A stretch of DNA of 64,000 bases from Umbilicaria muhlenbergii (Eukaryota > Ascomycota > Lecanoromycetes > Umbilicariales > Umbilicariaceae), in assembly GCA_000611775.1 (NCBI GenBank), contig KK106987.1, positions 186,001 to 250,000 of the forward strand, given 5' to 3'. A program made the position numbers and the translations under genes. A model generated the notes under the pieces. That model was not told where the DNA came from and ran no database searches. It saw only the letters and a program-made list of their open reading frames with translations. Each line of letters begins with the position of its first letter. Positions within the stretch are counted from its first letter, which is position 1. Of the stretch, positions 21,141 through 34,376 are shown piece after piece.

Positions 21141-24100
21141 ATGCCCGCCAGACTTTCAAGCATGGAGCTCTCCGATCCTGCGACGCCAGACAACAGCGCG
21201 CTGACCGACGCGACAAACAGACGGAAATCTGGGCGAGCAAGACAAAAGCCGGTGACACTCTATGGGGAATCCAGTGTGCTGCTTGTTGGCAATGGAAGCG
21301 CAAAGCGGAAACGCGCAGAGCCTCGTGGCGGGGAAGAGGAGAACGTCGAGGACGAGGAGCTGGAGGATGATGAGAGCCCTGAAGAGAGCGAGAGTGATCC
21401 CGACGAAGAAGAGTTGAAGGAGCGGAGGAAGAGAGCAGCGAATTCAAAGAAGGCGCCGAGGAAGCCTGCTGCGAAGAAGCCAAAGACAGCACGCAACACC
21501 ACGACGGATTTGGCGATACGGCCGGCGGCCAATGGAGTCAAACCAGCCCCGAAACCCAGAAAACCACAAGCACGTCAAAGCACGGTCACAGATGATGGCA
21601 CTGGTCTTTACGGTATGTATGATATAGGGCGGGTCGTTAACCTCGTTGCTAACCTATGATACGTAGCGGAGGTGTTCTCGGCAGAAGGCTCAATGGACGA
21701 CGTGGCGGCAGGCTGGATCGCCCGATACCAAGCGCATCAGACAGGCGCCATGTGCGACTTGGTCAACTTTATCCTTAAATGCACTGGGTGCAATCTACAG
21801 GTCGACGTTCACGACATAGAGGATCCAGACAATGTTGCCAGCAAACTGACCGACCTGCAAGAGGAGTACCAAGCTCAGAGGATCACAGACTATCCATTGA
21901 TTTCCAAGGCCAAAGCACACGCTGCCTTTCGTCCAATTGTAACAAACTTCTTCCGATCCTTAATAGCCACAGCGCATGCTTCCTCCTTGCTCTATGACGA
22001 TGAGGCGCTAATAGAGAACATCGAAGCCTGGGTAACCGCAATGTCGTCCTCCGGAAATCGTCCGTTCAGACATACGGCGACGGTCATAGCATTGAGCATA
22101 TCAACCGCAGTCTGTGGTTTGGTTACTGATATCATCGAAAGTACGGCCAAGACTACGAGACAGAAGGAAAGCGAGAACAAGAAGAAAACGGTTAACAAAG
22201 GACGGGTCGCATCCTTGCAAGCCTCACTCAACGAAAACGAGAAGAAGCAACGTTTCGCCGAAGGTATTCTCAGGGATCTGTTCGATGCTGTTTTCGTGCA
22301 TCGCTATAGAGATGTAGACCCCAGAATTCGAGTGGACTGTGTTACGGCACTGGGCACTTGGATCACCATCTTACCAGACATCTTTTTCGAGGGTCAGTAT
22401 CTTCGCTACTTGGGGTGGGTGCTGTCAGATACTTCTGCACCAACAAGAGCAGAAGTCATCAAACAGCTTTCGAAGCTCTTCAAACACAAGGATAATGTTG
22501 GCAGACTGCGTGCGTTCACTGAGCGTTTTCGACCGCGTATGGTGGAAATGGCCGCACGAGATGCCGAGCCCAGCATTAGGGCTTCCTCCGTGGAGCTCTT
22601 GGACCTAATACGCGATGCGGGATTGCTAGAGCCTGACGATATCGACACCATTGGGAGGCTGATCTTTGATACGGAACCTCGAGTACGCAAGGCTGTGGCA
22701 GGGTTCTTTGCGGAGAACATCAATGATCACATCGAGTCCACTATCGAGGAGCTTGGTGAGGAAGAAGGTATCGATGAAGCGCTTGGAGAAGAAGACGAAG
22801 AGGACTTTGACACACCAAGGAAGTCATGGTTGAAACTCAAGTGCCTTGCCGAAGTCCTCCGGTCATGCGATTCTGATGACGAAGAGAACTCCGATCCTAT
22901 CGAGCCCGGTGCGCCAGGAGCCAGTGATAGCCTAGCTGCTATGGGGGTTGACTCACGGTTTTCGTTGGCGGCACAGGCCATATGTAATGGACTTCCGGAG
23001 GTCAAGGAATGGGAGATATTGGCGGGCTATCTGCTCTTTGACCACTCGAGCACTGGTCAAACTCAAGCTTCAGACGATGTTCGACATAGCTTCATGACAC
23101 GCTGTCAGCCCTCCGAGAAAGAGGAATTCCTCCTACTTGAAGTACTCAACGCGGCCGTCAAGCAACGACTAAACGATGCTGTCGAGCATGAGACAGACAA
23201 GAAGGGCAAGAAGAGCAAGGCACGCAAGGATGAATCTCGTGAAATCCAGGAGACCACAGCCGTCCACCTCGTACAAGTTATTCCTCGACTGTTGAAGAAA
23301 TTTGGAGCAAGTTCTGCCACAGCATCCGCAGTCCTACGGCTAGAACATGTCTTGAATTTGGAAATCTTCCAGGAATTACGACAGGATTCGACGACGTTCT
23401 CGTCGTTACTCGACGATATCAACAAACAATTCCTCACCCACGCTGATCAGAATGTTCTCGCGGAGGCTAGTACTGCTCTTTTGCATGCACGTGGCTTTGA
23501 GGATCTGGAGGAAGTCACTGAGGGCAAAGTGCAGGAGCTCTGGGAAGATACTATCGACGCGCTACGGGTACTCAAAACAAGCAAACCGGTCGATGGTGGC
23601 TCCGACAACTCGAGAGATCTATGTAATACCGTTCGACGAATCGCAAATCTCGCAAGCATCTCTGATTGCATTCAGATATTCGACACTCAACCTCGCAAAA
23701 CAGCCAAATCCGCTGGCAACACCCCGCTTGCTCTACTTATAGATATCATAAGCAGTGACGAGACGGGACAAGATGCGGATGACGAAACAGACGAGACCAT
23801 CATAAACGCCATGAAAGCAGTTCTCTTCTACTACATGTGGACGGCCCGCTCCCTCCAAGAAACCATCACAGCCAACTCACCCGTCACGACCCTCCCCAAT
23901 TATTCCGCTTTCTCCGACGCCCTGGTCTCAGTACTCGCAGCACGATCCTCGCGCCTCGACAACGTCCGACTGGCAGCCGCAGGGACAATACTAGACCTCT
24001 ACACCCTCTTCGCCACATTCCGCCACACACGCCCCTCCAACCCCAAAAGCGCCGACAAAGACATCGACGCTACAATCAAAGACCTAGTGAAAGAAATCCC

Positions 24101-24659
24101 CTCCGAAGCCCAATCACACATCACATCCACCTTCACCGCCCTCGAAAAAGCCTACGCCAAGAAATCCAAACGCTCCCTCGACGTCGCCGACGACGACAAC
24201 CCCCTCGACGACGACCTCGACTCCGACCCCGAAGACTCCGACTCCGACTCCCCGGCCCCCGACGACCGCGCCGCCCAGGAAAAACAACACGACATCCTCC
24301 TCGCCGAAAAGCGCCTCTGCGAACTCACGGGCAAAATCGTCCTCGCGATCGTGGGCCGCGTGATCGACGCTTCGGGGACGGGGAAGGGGAAGTTGCGGGA
24401 ACGGCTCGTGAGGAATAGGGGGAAGCTGGGGGGGAATTATAAGGAGGTGGTGGCGTTTCTGGAGGGGCCGAAGGTGAAGCGGTCGCATAAGGCTAAGAGC
24501 GCGGCGCAGTCGGCGATGGCGGCGACGAAGAAAGGGGCGGCGGCGGCGGGGTCGGGGGAGAAGTCGAAGGGGGAGGGGGTGGAGGGGGGTAGTGGGGGGG
24601 AGAAGGCGGGAGAAGAGGAGGTCGGGGCGGAGGTTGATGATGATGTTATGGGGGATTAG
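21141..24659 (+). CDS. psc3: cohesin complex SA/STAG subunit (Scc3/Psc3-like)
   Basis: HEAT-repeat subunit that binds the kleisin and DNA in the cohesin ring. Exon 1 is 21141-21612 and exon 2 is 21667-24659, with a 54-nt GTATGT...CGTAG intron; about 1,154 residues. The N-terminus is charged and disordered (SGRARQKPV, then acidic DEEELEDDESPEE and Lys/Pro-rich stretches). The STAG region follows after the intron (AGWIARYQAHQTGAMCDLVN, then RDVDPRIRVDCVTALGTW with DIFFEGQYLRYLGWVLSD). The C-terminus is acidic and then low complexity. An in-frame ATG at 21162 is an alternative start. From about 23850 to 24350 codons end mostly in C, and from about 24365 to the stop mostly in G; hand counts are C 58/G 24 in 24181-24300 and G 58/C 19 in 24421-24540. 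Confidence 0.9.
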
Positions 24660-25921
24660 TGTGCGTGTGCTTGCTTCTGCTTGAGGGTACTTACTTTGTT
24701 GGGGGATGTAGGATACGAGTCTTGTGGGGCGTTTTGCCTGGTCTGGTCTGGCGTGGCTGGGCTTGGCTTGGCTTGGCTAGACGGGCAGGCAGGCATCTGT
24801 CTAGGTAGATAGGAGGGAGCGGCTTGCTGGGTGCGCCTCCTGCTCTCTGCGTAATTGAAGATTTTCCGGCTACCAATCAAGGGTGCAGTAAGACTTCATG
24901 GGGCATTAATAATACGTGTTGCGGTCCTCGTTTGAGGGCTGTGTATGCTAGGCACTCGTCCAAACTAGGCTAGAGGCGCTAGAAGGTGGGTAAGAGACAA
25001 ATCATACCGAGTGCCGTTGGGCGGCATGACTAGGGTTGTTGATTATATGCTAGAGATGAAAGGATGGCCTGAAGGAAGAAGAATTGATGTGTTCATCATC
25101 CACCATCAAGCTAAGTGAAAGACCCACTCTAAAGTAGCACACTGAGTCAAACAAGACGTCCATCAGCAGTACTCGGCACGAGTTTTGACAACCCTACCGT
25201 TAAATGTAGAACACTCCATACACAGTAACAAAGTCTCTACGGTCACATCATTCCCATGACATCACATACAACCACACCCCTCGTCCTCACCACTCACAGC
25301 AGCACAGCATAACTGATTTCTAAAACATGCATCCTCTATCTACACAACACTAAAACCATACCAACCATAACAAGCCCGACCAGATGCCTGCCTAACGGCC
25401 CCAGCACCCCGCACAGCACCTCTAAGCGCCCTGCCCACCCAGCCCCCTGCCCCCCTCCACAACCAGAGCAGACATAAAAAAGACCTCGAGACCCGCACCG
25501 CGCGCCAATCAAGCCCAGAAAAGAAAAAAAAAGAAGTATCAGAGGGAGCCTTTGTACCGATATCGTGGGCGCGTCGCGGTCGTAAAAGTGCAGTCATTAA
25601 GAGGATGAAGGACGAATGATGTATGGATGTAGACTTGCCCGCGCTATGCCCCCTATGGAAAACTGATACCACGAAATATGGAAGAGGCTGTATTGGAGCG
25701 GGAAGAGAGGAAAAAATTACTCGGAAGCGCCAAGAACGGGTCTGGGCGGGGCCAAAAGCTCCAATGGGGGGGGGGGTAAAGAGCAAGGCCATGGGAGAGT
25801 AAATTGTATGGATGGTACAATACTCAAGATACCAAGACGAGCACAATTTCTGGAGCCAAGAGCGAAAGCGAGGAGCGAGAGCTACAGTTTTCGTTCCAAA
25901 AAGTTGGGAGGGCGAGAAGCT
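24660..25921. other. long convergent intergenic region
   Basis: 1.26 kb between the 3' ends of the cohesin and cyclin genes. It has short GGCTT repeats near 24757-24777 and a run of ten or more G at about 25766-25776. A 168-codon minus-strand frame at 25340-25846 is compositionally odd and lies in the likely cyclin 3' UTR; I do not call it. Confidence 0.5.
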
Positions 25922-28250
25922 TCACTTCCGTTGCCAAAGCGGCCTGTCGTCGTAGAGGTTGGCGATGTTGGCGGCGTTGTTAGTCGCGACGTCTTGCACT
26001 TGGAAGCCCTTTCTCATCTCGCTTTCGACGAACTGGGAAGCACGCTTGTACCGCTTGTCGGTGTACTTGTCGAAGATGGCGGCGTGGTGCTTTTGAGGGC
26101 TCTCGCAACATTCGACCATCAATAGGATCAAACTGTGAAGCTGAGAGTAGGTGTAGTTGGAGTAGTACACATGTGCGGGTGACTATCATCAGATTAGTGA
26201 ATGCCCAAAATTGTCTCAACGGATGTAACGGACCCAATTGCCCTTTTTGAGCATCATCCTAGCAAGACAGTGAGCCCCAGCCGCTGCAAAGCTTGGTGGA
26301 CTGCCGACGAATCGTTCGTCCATGATCGTGATCTCGAGAAAGTACTTGGCTAGCGTTCGGGTTTCGAGGTCGTAGTCATCGGCCTTGCTGATGCGTCTGA
26401 GGAAGCTCATTGGGCCGGGCCATCCAAGTTCGAATTGAAGCATGCTGAGCATGAAGCGCTCGGCCTTGAGGATCTCATCTACAGTGTAGCCGCCATCGAC
26501 CATGTATACGATCTCCTGAACTGATGGACAATTGATCTCCTCATACTTGGCCGCGACGAAGATAGCAGTGGCACCCACGAGCTGCAGCTTGCCAAGAGAC
26601 ACAATTTTGCAGGATAGGAACCGGTCAATGTAGTTGACACAAAGGAACAACGTCTCCGGCAAAAGCCCAAAGCGGTGGTGTACTTGCACCAGCCAATCCA
26701 TTAGCACGGAGCGCATTGACCACTGTATCTCGGCCTGGTTCTCCATGTAATGGGCATTTGGAAGCATCTTGATCTGTTGGAGGTGATTAGTTATTGCCAA
26801 ACGAAAATGAAGTGGGCACTAACCTCAAGGTCTCTCATGTACTCGAAGATTTCCTCGCCGTACTCGGCAACCATGCTCGTATCCCATGTCTCGTCTTCGA
26901 TGTCTTCAGCTGTCCTTGTACCCTCTACCAACTCTTTTGCGGCAGCAATTTCTCTCTTCACCTTCTGATTCACCTTAGGGAACAGGACAGTTGTAGCACC
27001 GCCAGTGGTGTTGTCACCCCGAGACTTGAAAGATCGAGCAGTGGTATACCCTTCCTCATCGTAGTTCCCAATCTCTTCTTCGTCATCCCAGTATTCTTCA
27101 GGCTCTGACAAAGGTGGAAGTGCATGCTTAGCAATGACTTCTATCTCTTGTCTCTCAGGCAGTACATCACGCGTCACGTTAGTGTTGATGTGTTCGGAGA
27201 CCTTGTTCTCCACTGCAGGTGGAACAATACCCTCAGCAGGGATTGGGGCCTGGTCTTCCACGTGGTCGGTTTCGTCAGTGTAGTTACAGATCACAACCTC
27301 GCCATTATCATCGATGTATACCCCGTCGGACCTCAGAGGGGCAATCTCCTCAGAAGTAGCGATTGGATTGGAAAGTTTCAAAGCTTCATGACGCGTATCG
27401 TACGAGGTGGTATCCAGGTTGTTCTGCGTTGTTGGACGTGCGGACTGTGGCTTGGTGGGCACGTCCAACTGGATCTCCTGTGGGCGAGGGATAAGGTCTC
27501 GATGCACAGGGGCGAGCGAGGAGGTGTGCGGCAAGAATTTTGGAAGATCATTTGCAGATTGCTCAATGGGTACCGGTGCTGAGTCCTTGAAAACAGTTGT
27601 GTTACGCTTGGTCAGTACCTTCCGTGTATTGGCGAGTGTGGCTGGCTGAGTCTCGACAAGAGGCTGTCTCGAGGCCACCGTGTTGTTGGAATTCGTGACA
27701 TGGCTCAGCATGCCTTTCAGTCCAGACACGTTCAAAGGGCGTTGTGCTGGTCGTAGTAACGCGGTTGGCTTCTTCTGTTCTTGGAGTAAGATGGACTTCT
27801 CGGTAACCTCATAGCCGATTTTGCCGTTGAGGACAGAGTCGTCTTTGCTAGGCCGAAGGGTGTTGGCAGTATTGCTGACATCCCCAAACGCGGTCCGCTT
27901 GGCGGCAGCCTTCAATCCTGCCGCGTGTGCCATCGTGGACAGAGCTGGACTTGACTTATTTCGCTGATGGATCGTCTTGTTGGCTGCGAGTGAAGGTGCC
28001 ATGTTTTCGTCGCCGTGTACGCGTACACTTCGCATTGGTCTCTGAGGCTATAAGAAGAGACGATGGATCAGTACTGTGTCGTCATACAAGCATGATTCAT
28101 TGGCATAGGCAAGGTTGGCGAAGGCACCATGAAAACACAACAGCCTCAACGAGAATAGAAGTTGATTGGCAGGAGCGTTCTTGTAAAACGCCTCCTGTAG
28201 CATCGTCGACGAAAGCAATGAGTATGATAGCGACTTACTCTGGCGTCCAT
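25922..28250 (-). CDS. B-type (G2/mitotic) cyclin
   Basis: Activates the mitotic CDK. Exons: 28250-28239 (four codons, MDAR), 28047-26824, 26773-26234 and 26182-25922; introns of 191, 50 and 51 nt keep frame, giving about 678 residues. The first residues read MDARPQRPMRSVRVHGDENM. A destruction-box-like RTAFGDVSN sits near residue 50 (Phe in place of the usual Leu), so APC/C-dependent turnover is likely. A long disordered region precedes the two cyclin folds in the last 265 residues (MRSVLMDWLVQVHHRFGLLP, then KYEEINCPSVQEIVYM, then FLRRISKADDYDLETRTLAK). The family's NWSPAHVYYSNYTYSQL appears only when the 51-nt intron (donor GTCCGT) is removed. The box looks closer to the Clb3/4 branch than to nimE, an inference from remembered family features. 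Confidence 0.9.
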
Positions 28251-31026
28251 GATGTCCTTACGCGTCCAAGTCCTCCGCGGGGAGATGTTGACGTTTTCTG
28301 AGTGAGAGGAGCTTCTGCATTCACGAAATGCTGGCAGCTCTCCTATCCATCGTATTAGCATGAATTAAATGGATTAGATCAACAACGAACATACCTTGAA
28401 GCTGCACAGAACGCTTCTCGACCAAGAAGAAGCGAGCAACAGGTGCTCGATAAGATGGCGGTAATAAAAGGTGCAGCCTCAGGGTAGCAGATGCTTTGTT
28501 GACACTCTGCTCGGGCGGTGCGGAAAGCAAGGCGAAGTTCGCGATGAATGTTTTGCCCGGCACCTGTCGGCCAAGCGACACTGCGCCTTACTGGAAGCGA
28601 GCTAGCTCCCGCTTGCGCCTTGGCATCAACATCGGTTTCACGTCACCCAAGAAGCCTTCGAATTCCTCCAACACGGTGGCGAGCCTCAACGGCGGCGGTT
28701 TCTACATTCCTAATTGCTGTGATGAAGTCGCCAGTATATGGCGATTTAGTATACGTAGTCAAATGTAATGCGATTGGCGGCATATGTTGGCCGCGGAGGC
28801 TCTTTGGAAAATCATGGCTCGGCGCGTCGGCAGACTGATTCAAACACGACCGTCCCGCCAAGTCACGTGATTGGTTTATCCCCGCTCTCAAAAGTCCAGC
28901 AGCAAGGCCGAGATTGCAGGAACGGTTTCAGGAACGGCTACCACACTGTGCAATCAGGCATTGACTCCTCGGTGTCAGTTGCGAGGTGCTTGACATGGGA
29001 TAAGCCGGGTTGAGGGCGGAGTAGCCGCCCGTTACCGATGCCGATCGATGCTGAGAAGCCAACAGTCAGCGAAACCAATGGAGCGCAGCAGAGCTAAGTT
29101 ATCAATGTACCCTCACTATTGCCCTGATGGCCAGAATGGACCAGGACCGTCTGAACGGCTCGCTCAGAGATTCAGAGTGACATGTAGCTGGGCGCATAGG
29201 GTGATACGCTGTTATCTATCGTTTCTGCTTCAGATTTATAGACATGACACCCGTGGCGCAACCCTTTCGGGGATCCCTCAGCACCGGCGCGGTTGATCAC
29301 TCTCACAAGCGGATGTGCGGAGCAGGTCCCGGTCTAGATATGCAACTTGAATTCCGAGCTCAGCAGAGCAACGGACGAAAGTCACCAGATTGACCGTCAC
29401 CCAATATCATATCGATGCGTGCCGGTTTTGACCAGAGATTTGCTGGGTCGCAGGTCCACGCATCCAAACGATTCAGATCTAAGCAAGCCTACCGTATCAT
29501 TGTGCGCTTTGTTGTTTGCTTCATCCTTGGTCGCCCCCCCGCGCTATTATTCATCCAGTCGAGTGCACTTTTGCCGTTCGCGGAAGAATACCGTGAAACC
29601 CTTGCGGCGCCAGGACACGACGGCCAGCAAGAAGCTGGAACTTGGCAGTTACAATTAAAGGGCGACTGAAGTCGATCCTGCTAGACCTCAAAGGGCGACT
29701 CATCGAGGCCCGTTTTTTGAAGCAGGGGAAAAAGGTATATACGACAGGTGTGCCTAACCCAAGCTCGTTACGACTAAACAGCAACCAGCACAGTGAGATA
29801 CCATCAAGTTTCGTCCATATGCGTGTGATAAAGTTGGCGCAGAGGCCTTGCTGCATTGGCCTGGAGTTGGATAAGAAACGCAACTCTAAGCCGTTGCTCG
29901 GCGGCTTTCCTTCGGCCTGGCATGCAGCGCTGAGACGTAGATTGGCTCGATTGCACGCCTCCCTTTCCTTCTGTTTCCCTGGCCACTTTAGAGGGGATCT
30001 GACTGCCAACGCGAGCACCAAGCTGCAACAATAGCCGTTGAGCCAATCAAGCCATTCGAAACCATTAGCCTGTGCGTCTTCTCATGTCCAGCGTATGATT
30101 GGATTTGGCTGGCGTGGGTTATGATCTGATCCAGCCCAACCCGAGTCCTACCAGAGACGGTAAAGCAAGGCGCTTCACCTGCTTGAGCATCTACGAGATT
30201 CAGGCTCATCATTGTAAGGTACTATCAGGCCTGGTAGAGGCTTGACTTTTGTAAATGTAGATTAGCCCGTAGCATCATAGCGGTCCCCCGGAGAAGTTGC
30301 ATAACTCGGCCAATGCAGGCTGCTGAGGTGTCTGGTGTGAACCTTCGCTTCTCCCACACTTCAGTTCCTCTGTCCTCCAACAACGCTGGCCCCCGCTCAG
30401 CGCCGACAACAATCGCCACAGAGTCCGCCCTTGGTGAGACCTCTATGCATCCTTGGATATATCAGCCTTTCGAGGTTCCTCTGATACACTTACTGACCAC
30501 TGCCATTGTCCCCTGGAAACAGGTCTATTGACGCTGAGATCCACTCAATCTGGGACGTGGTACGAGTTCCAGCGCTTCTGGGAGAAAGGCCTCAACGGCA
30601 TCGTCAACCAGTGTCTCTGTCTTTAATGTAAGTCGGATCACTCTGATAGAGCCTTGCGACCAGCTTGCTAGCAATTTGCGACAAGTCCTCACATCTCCCT
30701 TCGCACTGTTGGCCTCCTAAGCCGCACGTTGTGTGAGAGCGCTTCCTACAACTTCCTCTGGGGGAATTCAATCCAACCCCGAATCCATCGACAAAGCACA
30801 TTCCCAACCATCATGTTCTCAGGGCTTAGTTAATCCAAGTACATTGTAACTGACAGGATTATTTCATACAGCTTCCCGTCATCGTTTATCGCTGCACAAG
30901 CCTCTGCGATAGCGGCAGCCTCCCACTTCCCACTGAGCCGTTGCTTCGGCGCCTGCAAACGTACAACCGTCTCTTCATCCAACCGCCAACAGTCATCAAG
31001 ACCTGACTTGTCGATCTACATTCGCT
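28251..31026. promoter_or_regulatory. long divergent upstream region, cyclin / Zn2Cys6 factor
   Basis: 2.8 kb between diverging starts. On the cyclin side a likely 5'-UTR intron lies at 28394-28343 (GTATGT...GATAG, with TGCTAATAC as branch site). On the factor side a possible leader intron runs 30628-30871 (GTAAGT...CATACAG, branch ACTGAC). No ORF in between is convincing. Long leaders with introns suit regulated genes, but transcription limits cannot be read from sequence. Confidence 0.5.
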
Positions 31027-33318
31027 ATGGATGTTTCCAATCTTCTCTCGCACGAGGCCCCACACCACGCGCGAGCCCAACAGATGAACGAAGACATCCA
31101 GCAACAGCAGCAACGATCCCACCAATATCCTACCAGACACTCAATGTCCGCAAATACACAACTCGAAGACGGTCGGCGCTTCACGAGCCCGCCTGCGCCC
31201 CAGGGTTATACGGCTAATAACTCAGGCGCTCCAAGCCCATACAATGTTTCGCCTGCGAGTCCCACACCTAAGAATGTTGCTTTCGAGCTATTGTTCGATG
31301 GTGCTCCCAATTACCGAGCACGCCTGCCTATGCGGGTACAGATATTCCCCCACGATACTACAGATTCCATAGTTACTACGGTCAAAAACTTTTACGGGTT
31401 GTACGAAGGGGCTGCAAAAGGCGTCAGTTTCGAAGATGCACAGGGAAACACACTCATTGCCAGATACGAGAATTTTAGGAACAACATGGTCGTCCATGTT
31501 CGAGTGATACCTGACTACTCGCAGCAATCTGACCTGGCAGGTTATTCAAACTACCAATATGTTTCACCTGTCGCTGCTCATAAAGGACCTCATCTGGACG
31601 AGCCTTTGCAGATGCTTCCACCCCAACCTGCACAAGCACTTACTTATGGCCAGCCACCATCACGGCCTGGATCACGCATTGCTCGAAAACGCAGTGTTTC
31701 ACCCCATTCGGGTCGCGGCCGACGCAGTGCTTCGGCGCAAAAGGGTCGCTCTCGATCTGCGATCAAGAGTCGTGGATCAAGTGTCCAGCGTAACATGGAA
31801 GAGATCAACAGCGACACAATTAACGGATACAGTAGCAGCGATGGAGGAGCTGGCTCTGTGACTGGCTCGCGCAAGGCGAGGAGTGAGCAATTGGCGAGCG
31901 CTGAGATCAGTACAACCAACATTGTCGAAGGTAATAGGAGGAAGCGAGCCAAATTTGAGAGCTCTGTAAGTCTATCTTTGTTCACTACTTACAAGTTCAA
32001 GTACGTCTCCTAACATCTGGGCTTCAAACAGGAGTTACCTCTTTTCGTTCCACCACAAGTACCAGCACCAAATTCCATCTCGTCGGTCTCTCCACAACGG
32101 AGATCAAACGGTCAAGATAACCCGTCACCTTTTGCTCGACCGACTCAACGATCCTTCACATACCCCCAACCGCTCCAGTCTCCGCAAAGCTATGGATATG
32201 GGGATCAGGCGTATGCGCAATACAACGGAATGGGCTACACGGTTCCGCCTACGGTTCAGCACGGCCATCGCCTTCGCGACCGCTCCAACGGCCCATATAT
32301 GGGGAATCGAAGCTCTACTGGGTCAAACCCTCGACTGAGCGGCGCTGGCATCCTTCCAACTCCAGACCCCACCATCGCCAGCTGCATCTCGGATGAGGAT
32401 GTTGCGTTACAACTGATGCGCCTCGGAGATGCTTCAAACTTTTCTCATGGTCGCACATCAGCCTCGACTCTGGATGACGCGCTCAGTGGTCGTGCTGACG
32501 CCGCTTCCTCTGCCACGAGTGAAAGTGGTGATGAGAGTGATGCGACGGAGCAACCTTCTCTACCACCTCTACTGCCGAAGTCCGAATTCCAATCGACTGG
32601 CCAATCTAAACCTGCCAAGAACCAATACAAACATCTCAACGACATCCCTCAGAGCTTCGACAGCACCGAACCAAGCGGCGACGAAGTGGACGGCGACTAC
32701 GATTACGATGAAAAGAAAGACGGCGTCTTCAAGAGTGATCCGGACGATTTGTTGAATGAATTCGGACAAGCCGTCAAACCCAAGTCGTCCAGCAAGCCTA
32801 AGCTCGTCCAGAATGGCGTGAACAAATCAAGGCGCAGCAGTTCCGCACCTAAGGTGTCCAAAGGTGCCAAGCCTCGGCCAGCGGGTGCTGGTAAGAAGGC
32901 CAAAGCATCATCTCTCTCTACTGCATCAAAGGCCCCTATTTCGCCGGCCTCACTGCCACCGCAGTCGCGCAAGGCTTCGTCGACTTCCACCCTCAACTTC
33001 CAGCACCAACTTGGCGTTGACGAGGAAGATCTTTCATCTAAACCGCGCTGCCAACGATGCCGCAAGAGTAAGAAAGGATGCGATCGCCAACGTCCATGCC
33101 AACGGTGCAAGGATGCCGGTATCGGTGTTGAGGGCTGTGTGAGCGAGGACGAGGGGAGCAATCGAAAAGGGCGATATGGCCGTCACATGGGTGTCCCTGT
33201 CAAGAAGGGTATGGAAGGTGACGTTCCTGACGGTGACTCTGAGACAGCGGGGGCCATATTAACGGGCATGGCTGGGGGTCCGGGCAGCCCTGACAAGAGC
33301 AAAAAGAGGAAGCGATGA
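31027..33318 (+). CDS. transcription-factor-like protein with a C-terminal Zn2Cys6 domain
   Basis: Exon 1 is 31027-31965 and exon 2 is 32032-33318, with a 66-nt GTAAGT...AACAG intron; about 741 residues. Residues about 80-160 form a conserved N-terminal block (NVAFELLFDGAPNYRARLPM, then VQIFPHD and VVHVRVIP) of unknown fold. Then come Ser/Arg-rich basic stretches and a long disordered part. The Zn2Cys6 cluster CQRCRKSKKGCDRQRPCQRC ending in a sixth Cys is at about residues 652-680, close to the C-terminus, while most fungal C6 factors carry it near the N-terminus. The C-terminus ends in a basic SKKRKR, a likely nuclear signal. DNA binding is expected from the cluster; the targets are unknown. 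I recognise this as a conserved ascomycete protein but cannot name it. Confidence 0.85.
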
Positions 33319-34376
33319 AGCTTTGCTAGGAAATCAACTACTAGGAAGGTGCCAACAGCGTCGACCTCGACAATCAACATGCTCTGCCAGGCAGCCATTG
33401 CTCGATACTTTATGCAGTTTGACAGATCATCGGATTCTTCTCCGCTATGGTATCTCATTCGTGCTTTGGCCTTTCAGAGCTACACAAGAGGATTCGCCCG
33501 CGCTTGAAGAGAGGGAAGTATGCTTAATCACAGATGGTGTTCTCAACAAGTGGGTGGATGTACCTTTCCAAGCGCAACTAGCAGCTTTTGTTTTTGTCAA
33601 AGTTTTGATTTCCCGCGAGTCGCATCCACGATCTGCTCCTTATCACAAAGGATCACGCCATAGTCGAGTGCTTTTCCGTACACTGGACGGCTTATTGGAT
33701 AAGCGCCCTGGGTCCCATTTACACACTCTCTTCGGATTTTTCGAGTCGTTGTCTTGACGGTACGGTTTAATCTGCTCAAAAGTCTTTCTTTGCGTTGTAT
33801 TCGTGGAGCAAGCGAGCGGGCAGGGTTGATGGTGGTGATGAGGAAGGGGCGTAATAGTGTATGTTTACATTCAGACATGACCTACAAGAATGAACTACCT
33901 TCACCAGTAGCCGAGTAGACAGGTTTGGGATTACTTTGAGGACTTTTTGCGTAACATCTGTGTGATTAGTATTTATTTCGACAAGTAGCACGACCGCAGG
34001 CATTGAAAGAGGTAAGACCATTTAGTTTCCAGTCGTAGCGATATGAAAGCCATATGTTGGGTAGCTATAACTTCGTTCATTGTTTTGGAGCACGGGGATG
34101 TTTTTGGGCGACCACGCTTGATGACCTGACGTTGAGATAGACACTGCTTATTAATCTAGCGTGTTTGATTACAGCCAACGAGGACGCTGTGTATTGTTTT
34201 AAGTTCAAACTCTAAATATGACGCTAGCTTTTCCCATGCGCGGGAGGGAACCAGGTGGGCTGATGAAAAGTTTCCGAATTGGGTCTACACCTCGAAAAGT
34301 TGAGGCTTGACACCAACTCCCAACATGCCCGCAGCGACTCCGTAAGCATACAGAGCCTTCAGCGTAGATTACAACC
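33319..34376. other. intergenic, Zn2Cys6 factor to RPC4
   Basis: 1.06 kb between two plus-strand genes. It should hold a terminator and the RPC4 promoter. Only short overlapping frames are seen, none conserved-looking. Confidence 0.5.

Noticed and set aside
25340-25846. 168-codon frame on the minus strand
   Set aside because: It lies in the expected 3' UTR of the cyclin gene, has low-complexity Gly/Arg/Ala runs at its end and no recognisable domain.
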